NCBI GenBank assembly: GCA_000733355.1
Contig: JNVV01000059.1
Location: 205,255-221,089, forward strand
Reading direction: 5' to 3'
Source: Falciphora oryzae
Lineage: Eukaryota > Ascomycota > Sordariomycetes > Magnaporthales > Magnaporthaceae
DNA length: 15,835 nucleotides
Shown here: positions 6,766 to 15,734 of the stretch, piece by piece
Layout: each line of letters opens with the position of its first letter
How positions within the stretch are numbered: the stretch's first letter is position 1
Notes under the pieces: generated by a model
The model's database searches: none
What the model was told of the DNA's origin: nothing
Seen by the model: only the letters and a program-made list of their open reading frames with translations
Made by a program: the position numbers and the translations under genes

Positions 6766-9187
6766 ATGGCTAATCAGCCACAAGGGCCGGCATTTATCCC
6801 AAACTTGCTGGGGGGCATCTTTGGGCCCATGCCAAGGGCCGAGTATATGCAGCAAGCTCTCAAAGCAATTAGCAACTGCCGCGACCTAGCCCAGGGGCAA
6901 TATCAAGGGGTTCCTTTCCGAAATATCATCCTTGATATCTACAACCACACGTCAAGCCCGGAAAATTCCGACGTCCAGCATGAATTCGTGGCGTCCATTG
7001 CAAGTTCCCTTTTAAACCAGGGTCGGGAGGGTCAAACCGGACGGCGTGAACCGAAAAACGAACAGGTTAAATGCATTCAACGCATTGTATACCAGCTCGG
7101 AGACACTATTCTCATCGCCAAAACAGGATACGGCAAAAGCATTGTGTTCCAAGCAGTATCTGTTATCCGAAACAAACATGTCACCGTTCAGCTTGTTCCA
7201 TTAAACAAGCTGGGAGAAGAACAGGCCCGAACCGTCGCTGGATTCCCGTGGGCTAACCCCTTGTTGCTTAACCATTTAACACGCCAGGTAAAAATCTCAG
7301 TAACAAGCCAATTTATATAAATAAAGTAGGTACTTAAGCTAATTATAAAAACAAGACGACGACATTTGGGATCCCGCCAATCCAGCAGGATATACACATA
7401 TCATTCTTGGACCAAAGCAAGCCACAAGTTACCGGTTCCTTCAACTTCTTCGCAACCCCCTATTTAGCAGCCGAATTGCCTTTATTGCTATCGACGAGCT
7501 TCACACTATCTACCAATGGAAAGATTTCCGCACGTCCTATCCTAATCTCCATATCATCCGTTCCGCTATCCCCAAATCTATTCCTTTATTCGGATGCACA
7601 GCAACCCTTACGGAAAATGCCGAAAAGTTCGTCCTCACCCACGCGGGATTCAGGTTCCTCGGGCCAAATAAAAACCAGCTACAAATTATTCGCACATCTG
7701 TGGATAGACCGGAGATTTCTTTCGTGGTCCAATGCATTACTAGACAAGAAAAACAAGGCGATTACCGTCGCCTTTTTTTCCTAGTAAAGGACGTCCGACC
7801 CGGCTTCACCCCTTCATCTATTCCTAAAACCATTATCTACATAGACGCACGCGCGGCCCTCGTTAAAGCTCGCTATGCCCTTCTCTCACACCTGCAAGCC
7901 CAAGGGGTGGATAATGCAACTGCTAGTCGTACCATTGTTATTTACCACTCCCTTACACCGACCATCGACCAACAAAGCATTTTTAACACGTTTCGTCAAG
8001 TGGATTCTCCTATCCGCATTATCTTATCTACTGTATCACTTGGAATGGGTATGGATATACCAGATGTGGCGCGTGTAGTGCAATTTGGACCACTTCTGTC
8101 ACAGGATGTTGGGGATCTTATTCAGCGGTTCGGTCGGGCGTGCCGTTCCGGTGTGGGGTACGGCATAGGTTATTTCTTCGCCCCTTATTGGTATTTCGAC
8201 CTAATGGGCACAGGCGAGAAAAAACCTACGAAAAAAAAGGGCCGGCAAAGCCAACCTCACGCACCCGCTACCCCAAGCACATTACGCCTAACAATGGGAG
8301 CGGAGGACATTGCTTCAGATGCTTCCAACGAATCGGGCTATTCTGCGGCACATTTCATACCACTTGACGTCGAAGGAGCAGTTGCTGGCGGGCAGTTTGT
8401 GTCAGCAAGCCAAAATGATGTGAACTTCACGCTCGGCATCTTCTCAGGGAGCATCCCCCTGCCATGGACACGCGAAAATATCACGCACCGAGCCAAATTT
8501 CGAAACGAGCACCCCGATATGTACAGTTTCATCAACGCCCCTTGTTTTCGAAAAGAAAGCCTTCGTCAGCTGCAGGAACCGGATGCTCCTGTTGTGCCCC
8601 CAGAGCAGTGCTGCAACGCCTGTTCCCACAAACTAGGAACTCTCGAAGTTCTCCCTAAACTGGAAACGCCTCCAGTTGAGATCCGGAAAAACACAAAGCT
8701 TTGGTTTATACGCGAGGAACTAATGGAGGTTTTATCGCGCATTGCCAACAACAAATTATACCATTGCCCAACCCGACCATATTCGTTACCTGGTTCGTTC
8801 TTAATGGAAAACGCTGTAGCCAACCATCTCGTTAAAGCCATCGACGCAAAAAACGGCATACTCGACCTACGAAGCATATGTTCGGTGGCACAAAAGGTTG
8901 GAAACTGGGAATAGCATTAATGGCTGGAAACAGAAGGCGAGTTATTGCAACGAAAAATAAGGGATATGCTGCGCCGGGGCATTGCGGCATACCAGAAACA
9001 TCGATGCCGATTTAACGCGAAAATAAACCAGCATCAACAAACGGGAGCGCAGCCGACAAGCTCGCAGCCGACAAGCTCGCAGCCGACAAGCTCGCGACCT
9101 GCAAAAAGCGCCAGCCAGAAAGCGAACCACCGACTATCGGAAACACATGCATCCTCGTCCCAAGCAAAAAAAGCCAAAAGGTTGTAA
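6766..9187 (+). pseudogene. RecQ-like superfamily-2 DNA helicase, RIP-inactivated
   Basis: Exon 1 (6766-7287) starts at the ATG after an upstream in-frame stop. It holds a Q-motif-like segment (residues 93-107) and a Walker A box, AKTGYGKS (119-125). The frame from 7355 onward gives IAIDELH (DEAH-type box at 7493-7504) followed by a Trp as in RecQ enzymes, then GCTAT (motif III), TIIYID, STVSLGMGMDIPDV (motif V) and QRFGRACRSG (motif VI, from 8123). A Cys cluster (CF...CCNAC) resembles the RecQ zinc site. An intron with donor GTAAAA at 7288 lies between the two frames, but the only AG after the last in-frame stop (7354-7355) joins them one base out of frame. TAG (8912-8914) and TAA (8918-8920) interrupt the C-terminus. 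Translation beyond them stays protein-like (WLETEGELLQRK...) to the TAA at 9185-9187. A role in unwinding DNA during transposition or repair of the excision site is inferred from its position. Confidence 0.85.
9050..9094 (+). repeat. Three tandem copies of a 15-bp unit in the helicase tail
   Basis: CAGCCGACAAGCTCG is repeated three times without change. It encodes QPTSS repeats in the low-complexity C-terminal tail of the helicase frame, followed by a basic Lys/Ser-rich end. This is probably a replication-slippage expansion. Confidence 0.85.
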
Positions 9188-9248
9188 TAAACGGTGTCAC
9201 GGTTCGGCAGTAGGAGCCTCCACCCACTTGCTACTAAAAAGACGACTA

Positions 9249-9270
9249 AGCCAAAGTCGAGACTTTGGCT
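9249..9270. repeat. Hairpin with 10-bp perfect stem
   Basis: AGCCAAAGTC is followed after GA by its exact reverse complement, GACTTTGGCT. It lies 62 bases after the helicase stop and may take part in 3' end formation, but no function is shown. Confidence 0.6.
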
Positions 9271-9569
9271 CAATTGGAGGCTCAAGTACCCTCTGTGAGG
9301 CAAGGCTGCACGAGAGGGCACGCCACGCCATAACAAACGGCTGGATCGTGCATTTTGCAAGGGGTTCGGATCGAGCCGAGTAAGTTCAGGTGAATTTTGG
9401 TTGATGGCGGGACCACAGCCCAATCGTAATATGCGGCCAGGAAAGGGGAAATAGGTTACAGATTTAATACCGAGGTCACCGGGTTACAACTGTCCTCGGA
9501 TACGGCGCCGTGGATATTTGCAGGTGGGAAATGCATCGGGTATTTCCACCGGAGTTTTTTTTCGCGGCA

Positions 9570-9604
9570 GCAAGGTGCTGTTGGTCCCTTTAACAGCACC
9601 TCGC
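9570..9604. repeat. Long hairpin between convergent genes
   Basis: AGGTGCTGTT (9573-9582) and AACAGCACCT (9592-9601) form a perfect 10-bp stem with a 9-base loop. Extending outward gives a 13-bp stem with one mismatch (GC-A versus G-GC, an A/G difference of the RIP type). A two-sided terminator or a protein-binding site is possible. Confidence 0.55.
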
Positions 9605-11550
9605 GTAAAATATTATCTAAAGATTAGCCTTCATTACCGCATTTACATCTACCATAATCGCGATGATTCGAAACATCCCAGGCCGTGTCATGTCGTCTAA
9701 TTAAGCATATTCTGCTGTTAAAGTCTGACTTCAAACTTAACGCTGGCGCACATTTTAGATCACCCCGCATTTTCCTCCGCATCGTCGTTACTGTCTATGC
9801 CTCCAAGCGGATATTCCCGTTCCCCTTCCCGGCCGACAATTGCTAAGCTTTCCTCCTCCACAGCACGCGGCAAATCCCGCTGGCTGTGTACACCAGCCGG
9901 TCTTACCATAGCCTGGTTAAAACTGTTTAGCTTGCTCCCAAGCAGGCTTACGAAGCCTTGCTCGAATACCGGCGGCGCATCGAATATTTCGTCCTGGTTG
10001 ACTTGGTCGGAACAGCTTCCCCACCCGTTTTTATACAGCACGCACGCCCACTGAGCCGCGTCTGCTTTGGTTGCCGCAACCGTGTGTGCCGTGTTTCTGT
10101 ACGTGCCAAACTTGGATTCGAACGTGGCCCGTAAGGTTGCCGCGATGGGACCAAGGGCAGCACATTGTTGGAAAGTTATCCACATGTCGTGCGTGGAATT
10201 GCGGTTGCTTTTAATGTCTGCAGAGAACCCCCTGTTCGTGTGTTCCATGGCTTGGTCGATTGCTTTAAAGCCCTTTCCAACGGTAGTGCAGCGGACTAAT
10301 CCAGATCGAAGGATGGCGGTGCGCAACGGCTCGTCCGTAATTTCTGGGCGTATAAGCCAGGTCAGGTAAAGCATTTGTGGCCCGTAGTTTTTAGCCCCTT
10401 TGCACCCGTAAAAAAACAGGGTAAGCATAGGCATGTACTGGCGAAGGACGCCGTGATCTCCGGCGCGAACAGCCTCGTCGATCACCCAAAGCAGCTCGAT
10501 AACGGCAAGATATCTGCATTGGGAGCGGAAAGAAACGTTGACATCTTTTTTGTCGGCATAAATGCCGGTACTAGCAGCGTGTCCAAACGCCTCTTGCCTG
10601 ATTTGGCTGTACACACAGTTGATGTCGTCTGTGGATGCTTCGGCCAACACCTTTTGTACAACAGACGGGGTTATATCATCGAGTTCGTGAAGTAGCCCTG
10701 CTTGTCGCAACTGGTATATTACCATGGCTAAAACTCGGGCGCGGTATGCGTCTTGAAGTAGCCGGATGGCGTGGTAATATTCCGGCATAGGTACGGATAG
10801 TTTTTGCGTCCGCCCTAACCCTTTGACGTCCATTCGTACCAAAGGTTCAAACTCCTTCCAAATGTGGTTGATGAAGTTAAGTTTGATGTGGAAAAAGGCA
10901 GGGATTGGGAGGATCCATTGCTTTCGATCGAATGGTTGGCTGGTTTCCAGTTGGGCAAATTGGATATGCTGAATAAAGGAGATTGTTTTTTAGTCGCCGT
11001 AAACAAGTACCAAGTTTTCGTTATAGTCAAATCCAGGGTTCCCAAGTCGAAATCCCAGCAGCTGTTGGAAAAGCTGCTCGTGGATGCGGATAACCCCGTT
11101 TAATTCACCTTCGTTTTCCATAATAACCGGGGTTTGGATAGCATAGGAAGCTGGGGTTTGTACACGAAAAACTTGTGGGAAAGGAAATTCCGGAAAGTCC
11201 AAAGTTAAAGGCGTGGACTCGTCGCTTTCTAAAGCGCCAAAGGCTAAAGTTCCGCCAAACAAATGGTGGAGGACCTAGTGGCGGAAAAGGAATTGTGCAC
11301 ATTGTGGTTCGGCAGCAGGAGGGTTCGACATGTACATCTCTCGGAGCCATTGCTTTTCAAACGGTACAGTAGCATGCCATTGGGATTGGGTATACCGTTC
11401 GACGTCAGGGCATCCAATGGCAAGGCAGGTGGTGATATTCCGCATGATATCGTTGCGTCCATGTCCAAGGTCTTGAACGCGATCCATAAAGTTGAAATTA
11501 TCGTACACGAAAACGAGGGAGGGGTCATGGGCGATCCGGCGGAGGTTGTG

Positions 11551-11617
11551 CTATAAACGTAATAATACTTTAATATTCAAATCACAGAAAATGCTATTCC
11601 GCCGCAGGCATACGTAC
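11551..11617 (-). other. Intron in the DUF6589-type gene
   Basis: A GTACGT donor and TTATAG acceptor define a 67-base intron. Splicing joins AVAK to HNLRRIAHDPSLVFVYDN without a frame change, and without splicing the frame ends at a TAG inside the intron. Confidence 0.75.
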
Positions 11618-12430
11618 TTTTGCAACCGCCACCAACTCGTTCATCTGCGTCCTTGCTTGCCGATAGGAACAACAAACTCCAAGCCCTGCCAGCACTTCGA
11701 CCACCGGCCTAGGAACACCACTGTTAAGCAGATAGATTCCCAAACTTTTCGACAAATAATTGCTTCGCTTGGGGGACCGGGCGTTCGCTAATATGCTCGC
11801 AAGCATAAAGCGGGGACCAGCATGTTTATTGTGACGAAGGCGAGCATCTTGTGACGACGGCTGGTTCGGCCCATATAACGACCAATGGTCACGATCATTG
11901 GCCATCAGGTGGTCGAAAAGTGCAGATAAATCTGACGCATTTTGACGGAAGACGATATCTGCTTGGCCGAGGTCTGTGCTGATCCATGAATTGTCGCAAA
12001 GATCTTTGGCGGATGCTGGCCCATCCCCTTGTGCCACGGCAGCAGGGTCGAACTGGTTGAAAGGCGCGTACGCGCTCAATGTGGCAAGGTCGTCGCGTAA
12101 TTTCGGAAAGGCTGCCGATGGCGATGTCGTCCTTTTGTTCGCAAGCTGGATCGTGATGCCGGCAGCGTGGAACGCGCGTAAAATTTCGTCGTCGTTAATG
12201 AGTTGAAGCAGGGTTCGAATGCGAGGACCTTTGGATGGGCTTGTCGTGGTGTTGATTTCGCATATCCATTGTTTAAAAAAGGAGGCGAATGAACCTCTGA
12301 CTCTTCGCCTTCCCCTTCCCAACCCTTGAACATTTCGTCCTCTCCAAAACTGGAGGGTATCTTGTACGAGCTGTAGGTTTTCTTCAGGATCGTCGTTATA
12401 ATCGCTGTCATTTCTGTCGTCGCTATCATC

Positions 12431-12501
12431 GCCATCCTCATCCCCGCCATCCCCATTCCCATCCCCATCCCCGCCATCCCCGCCATCTCTATCCCCGCCA
12501 T
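12431..12501 (-). repeat. Low-complexity minisatellite coding the Asp/Gly-rich segment
   Basis: Imperfect short repeats of the type CCCCATC and CCCCGCCAT (plus strand) encode alternating Asp and Gly on the minus strand. The acidic stretch lies at residues 59-97 of the DUF6589-type protein and is probably disordered. Confidence 0.7.
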
Positions 12502-12673
12502 TTTTACTAATATCCATACGGTCTGGGATAGGTGTTGGGGGTTGCGGGGTGGAGCTAAAAGGCGTAGTAAGGTCGGAATCTGGCAGTTCGACACCCGACA
12601 GCCCTGCAGTGATAGATGGCTGGGACTGCTGGGATTGCGCGAGAAGTGACGGCGACGAAGGCGAAATAGACAT

Positions 12674-12923
12674 TTTGCCTATAGGTGAAATATTGTTTAT
12701 TGCAAATAGAAGGTATATTGAGGGGAAAATACGGTGGCTGTTCGTGGGCACAAAAGTTGTGGTTGGGGGTTGGGAACGAATTGTGCCAAACCCCGACTTT
12801 TTCGCACCATCTTACCTCAGACCAGATGGTGGTGAAGTTAAGGGGGGGTTGTGATTGGCTGGGGGGGTGGTGGGGCCGGGGAGGCGGGGCCGGGGACTTG
12901 GGGAACTTCGCGCCACACTGGTC
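12674..12923. other. Right subterminal region of the 6.6-kb element
   Basis: About 250 bp between the DUF6589-type start codon and the right terminal repeat. It should hold that gene's promoter (AT-rich stretch near 12680-12735) and includes a G-rich tract (12842-12895) immediately inside the terminus. Confidence 0.5.
12842..12895 (+). repeat. G-rich tract with G-quadruplex potential
   Basis: Six runs of four or more G lie within 54 bases, at 12842-12848, 12861-12867, 12872-12875, 12878-12881, 12886-12889 and 12892-12895. This fits a quadruplex-forming pattern on the plus strand. It lies about 30 bases inside the right terminal repeat. Confidence 0.7.
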
Positions 12924-12939
12924 TGAGTCACTGAGACTA
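12924..12939 (-). repeat. Right terminal inverted repeat of the 6.6-kb element
   Basis: TGAGTCACTGAGACTA is the exact reverse complement of 6361-6376 and is followed directly by AGACGACTT. Confidence 0.9.
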
Positions 12940-12948
12940 AGACGACTT
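12940..12948. repeat. Right 9-bp target duplication (AGACGACTT)
   Basis: Identical to 6352-6360. The solo LTR sequence resumes after it. Confidence 0.9.
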
Positions 12949-13018
12949 TGGATACACAGAATATACCAAAGCCTTCTCACCCCAACCGGTTGATATCGAT
13001 ATCAGCGTGCCACGAACA
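12949..13018 (+). mobile_element. Solo LTR, right part
   Basis: The final 70 bases of the LTR that begins at 5790 end in CACGAACA at 13018. They are followed by the second ATACC (13019-13023) and then by Copia coding sequence. Confidence 0.75.
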
Positions 13019-13023
13019 ATACC

Positions 13024-13186
13024 AATCCTTTTACAGCCTACTACAAAACCGCTAACCAAATCCTGTATTATTTAAAAGGCACGCGGGATTTCAGGCTATC
13101 GTTTGGTGGTTAGGATAGCTTAGTGGTATATATAAACGCTTCGTACGCGGATAATACTTTAAACCGGGTTAATTCCTAAAAATACA
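13024..13186 (+). pseudogene. Copia RNase H region, decayed middle fragment
   Basis: Directly after the LTR target duplication the frame reads NPFTAYYKTANQILYYLKGT, the region that follows the reverse transcriptase in Copia polyproteins, then VVYINASYADNTLNR, matching the usual DA.YA motif with Asp changed to Asn. Stops after FGG and NS are RIP-type. The fragment ends at KYI, where the Fot1 element is inserted, and continues at 15150. Confidence 0.8.
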
Positions 13187-13188
13187 TA

Positions 13189-15147
13189 ACGTGGTCCATT
13201 AGCGAGTCGCGCATATCACCGAGTCGCGCACCCACACCCGACCTCCGGTCAATCGACGCGCATGCCAACCCAACAACGCCAGGAATCCATTTAAACCACT
13301 TAGAACTATATACATCGGGCATTTCTACTTCTTTTTGACAAGTGCGCGCATTGTGTCCGGTTTTGCCGTAGGTGCCATATCGCCGACGAGTCGTCGTCGC
13401 CCTCCTTTCCTGACCCCTATGGTCGAGCATTTCTTGCTGTAGTTGTCCATCCAGCTCCTGCTGGTCCAAAACATCTCGTACCTGTTAATAACAAGCTATA
13501 TAATAGCTCCTGGACTGCATTGCAAATGTAGTCGGCTACACTTTTCAGTGCGCCGTGGCCAGATTGAACTCAACAGTACCTCGTCGATGGTAAGTGACCT
13601 TCCAAGTCGGACACGTGTTTTTTTGGCCCTCCGGCGTTTGCTTAGTGCTTCGTTCGCCTTTCGTAGCTTGGAACACTCTTCTTCCAAAAGGTTAACCCGA
13701 TGCATGATTGCCTTGGCCCCTTTCGCAAACTGGTCTACAGCCGTTAGCATGGATGTCGGAAAGCTGCTTTGGTGATTGGAGATCCGAGTTTTGATATGTT
13801 CGGATTGCGAAGTTGCTTCCCTGGCCGTCCGGGGCGTTTTGGAGGTTTAAGGTTCGGGGTCGTTCAAAGGCGTCCTTGGGGGAGTTGGAGTTCGTAGCTT
13901 TACATTTAGCTTTTCTAAAACCGAATCCGGATTGAAAGGAGTAAGGCCAGCCCTTCGGAAGCCTCTTTGGATGTTTTCTTTAGTTATGGAGTTAAAAAAT
14001 GCCGCTTTGAACGCCGAAAGGAACTCGACCTTGGTTACGTAGTTAACGTGCGACCTCATCAGGTTTTCGATTTATCGACCGTACGCCTTTTTCATTGGGT
14101 TGAAGCACCTAACGTCAAGCGGTTAAAGGAAGTGAGACGAATGCGGAAGCATGCAAAGCGTAATAATGTTGTGTTCCTAGCAGTAGAGCTCGAAATCCGT
14201 CGAGTGGTGGCTTTCGTGGCCGTCTAGCACTAACAAACGATGTAACCCCGTGGAATGAGCTGCAATGTGTTTATCGAAATGCCGAATCTATTCCAGGCCG
14301 AGCTCATTCGTAGTCCACCCGTTAGAACTTGTTGCGATAACCCAGTTGCGTGGAAGGTCGGTTTCCGAGTACCAATTAGCTAGGTGGTACTGCCCTTTGA
14401 CGATAATAAAAGGAGGGACCGCCCAACCGCAACAATTAACCCCTTGGATAATTGTGGCCTATTTCCGGTTGCCAAGCTGGACTAGCTTTGCTTTGCCTCG
14501 CCCTTCTGATGTTGTAATAACCATAACGGCCGCGATCATGCCTATAAGGAAGCCGGTTTCGTCGAAGTTGTAAATGTCGTCATCCTGAATGCTATATTTG
14601 GCCACAATGTTCCGTACAAGGCCGAACCACGCAGAAACGAGCTTGGGATCTTCGCATTTGGCCCTTTGGTAATCGTACTTTCGAATCCAGCGCGTGCCGA
14701 GCTCTGCGCGGCGTTTAACGAACCTTTCGACCCAGCACTTACCAACGGTGCCCGCGTCGCGTTCGGCAAGCAGTCGGTTGGCCATAGCTTCAACACCAGA
14801 AGGCCGGGGAGGAAATGCGCGAGAATCCAGCTCGAGTATGTATTTGACAAGAGCCTCCTTTTCGGATTCCGTTAATTTCCGAGAATTGAGCATGCTGTCG
14901 CGTCGAGCAGGTCGTCCGGCGCGTCGGTCGCGCAGTGTGGATTTAGGAATATCGTAGATTTTAGCTGCCGAACGCAAACCCAATCCCCGATTAGATTGGA
15001 TTGCCTGCATGGCGAGAACAATCCTAGCTTCTTTCGATGTTGATGCCATTTGTGGTTGTTGAGGAATTGAGATTGGAAGTGGGAGACGCGGGTCGCGATG
15101 GAAAACGCGCGACTCGGTGATATGCGCGACTCGCTGATGGACCACGT
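13189..15147 (-). mobile_element. Fot1/pogo (Tc1-mariner) transposon, 1,959 bp
   Basis: The ends are 41-base inverted repeats beginning ACGTGGTCCATYAGCGAGTC, with one difference (T/C at base 12), at 13189-13229 and 15107-15147. They are flanked by TA on both sides (13187-13188 and 15148-15149). Removing the element and one TA restores the Copia frame. It carries one transposase gene on the minus strand, broken by several stops. The terminal repeats contain two GAGTCG copies, as do those of the MITE at 4441-4852. Confidence 0.92.
13308..15049 (-). pseudogene. Fot1/pogo-type DDD transposase, RIP-inactivated
   Basis: The ATG at 15049-15047 starts MASTSKEARIVLAMQAI. A psq-type helix-turn-helix follows (AAKIYDIPKSTLRDR), then a CENP-B/Tc5-like DNA-binding region, NFDETGF (first catalytic Asp), LVLDGHESHHS (second) and a PLDV segment (third). 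Near the end are a coiled, basic region (LLEEECSKLRKANEALSKRR) and TGHNARTC, the remains of a zinc-knuckle-like motif in which two expected Cys read Tyr (YGTYGKTGHN). In-frame stops lie at 14459-14461, 14288-14290, 14177-14179, 14123-14125, 14072-14074 and 13847-13849. Most replace Trp or Gln, as RIP would do. The C-terminal motif is in another frame past about 13,490, so a short intron or frameshift lies there. The Asp residues survive, but no full protein can be made. Confidence 0.85.
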
Positions 15148-15149
15148 TA

Positions 15150-15596
15150 ATTAAATTATGTAAAAGAATTATTGGCTGGAAAGCGAACAAATAATTTATA
15201 GTAGCTACTTTTATTTGCGAAACGGAGCTTTTAGCACTTTTTTAAAGTGCTAAAAAAAGCATTTTCGTTATTCGCTTATTGTAGGAGTTATACCCAACTT
15301 TACCCGTCGATTTTAACCTGGTTGATTTAAATATTTGGACTATTCGGATCCTATGTAACAACACGTTAACTATTTAAATCGTTACGTTTAAAAAAGCCCG
15401 TATAAACTTTCAGTTTAAGCACGTGGATATATATAACTGCTAGGTAAGGGAGGCGGTGCGGATAAACAAAATCTCCGTGGAATACGTGCTAACGGATTGC
15501 CAATTGGCCGATGGCCTAACCAAAGCCCTGTTTAAGCATAAATGGAACGACTTTTTACAGCAAATGGGATTTGTTAACGTTTTCCAATTAATTTAA
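15150..15596 (+). pseudogene. Copia RNase H and C-terminus, decayed last fragment
   Basis: The frame continues from KYI (13186) as IKLCKRIIGWKANK, then VATFICETELLAL (the TEAE-type RNase H motif with substitutions), and later KHVDIYNC, VREAV and LADGLTKAL, the usual Copia C-terminal motifs, to the TAA at 15594-15596. Stops after WKANK, LALF, RLL and YNC fit CAA/CAG/TGG changes. The last 150 bases are much less damaged than the rest. Confidence 0.85.
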
Positions 15597-15734
15597 CAGG
15601 CGAAATGGACGGAAATCGACCTAAAAAAAAGGGAAAAAACATTTCCCGGCGGAGAGGCCGGCTTAAAGGATATCGCAGCCTTGAGAGGCGCCTATTAAGG
15701 CCAGGCAACGCCTTTTGGGCGTTATTTAAGAGGG
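15597..15734 (+). other. Copia 3' non-coding region with polypurine tract
   Basis: Non-coding DNA after the Copia stop. A/G-rich runs occur near 15624-15638 and directly before the presumed LTR (AAGAGGG, 15728-15734). The second is the best candidate for the plus-strand primer site. Confidence 0.45.

Larger units (their letters stand above)
9188..9759. other. Region between convergent helicase and DUF6589-type genes
   Basis: About 570 bp lie between the two 3' ends. I see no gene. It contains two hairpins (9249-9270 and 9570-9604), listed separately. The stretch should hold the polyadenylation sites of both genes. Confidence 0.5.
9760..12673 (-). pseudogene. DUF6589-type protein, candidate transposase, RIP-inactivated
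   Basis: Exon 1 (12673-11618) and exon 2 (11550-9760) are joined by a 67-base intron (donor GTACGT at 11617, acceptor TTATAG ending at 11551), phase 0 and frame-preserving. The product is about 948 residues. The N-terminus is Ser/Pro-rich, then Asp/Gly-rich (59-97). Next comes VLAGLGVCCSYRQA near the end of exon 1, then VYDNFNFMDR (Asp 369), VYGD (Asp 538), a WILPIPAFFHIKLNF segment, and GCKGAKNYG (about 736-742) followed by AIDQAMEHTN. This motif order matches fungal DUF6589 proteins as I remember them. Two stops break the frame, TAG at 11277-11275 and TAA at 10992-10990; the second directly follows VYGD, where Gln would be expected. Both are CAG/CAA changes. I chose the start at 12673; an in-frame ATG exists at 12751. 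The conserved acidic residues suggest a nuclease-like active site, but this is inference. Confidence 0.75.
6361..12939. mobile_element. 6.6-kb DNA transposon with RecQ-like helicase and DUF6589-type protein
   Basis: The 6,579-bp segment is bounded by a perfect 16-base terminal inverted repeat (TAGTCTCAGTGACTCA at 6361-6376 and its complement at 12924-12939) and a perfect 9-bp target duplication. It interrupts a solo LTR, so its limits are defined by the sequence itself. It holds two convergent genes, a RecQ-like helicase on the + strand and a large DUF6589-type protein on the - strand, with about 570 bp between their 3' ends. Both genes carry two RIP-type nonsense codons. There is no reverse transcriptase, tyrosine recombinase or Rep domain. 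A TIR plus a 9-bp duplication points to a cut-and-paste DDE-type mechanism, with the DUF6589-type protein as the likely transposase (inference). I do not know a named family with this gene pair. Confidence 0.85.

Noticed and set aside
6766..9187. Subtelomeric telomere-linked RecQ helicase gene
   Set aside because: The family resemblance is real, but I see no telomeric repeats in the window and the gene lies inside a TIR-bounded element.
10067..10695. Plus-strand open frames opposite the DUF6589-type gene
   Set aside because: They are the antisense shadow of a well-supported coding exon.
6361..12939. Helitron, Crypton or Starship identity for the 6.6-kb element
   Set aside because: The helicase is RecQ-like rather than Pif1-like with a Rep domain, there is no tyrosine recombinase motif, and clear TIRs plus a 9-bp duplication argue for a cut-and-paste element.
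6361..12939. Member of the Plavaka or KDZ transposon groups
   Set aside because: I could not identify the diagnostic motifs of those transposases in the DUF6589-type protein; a database search would be needed.
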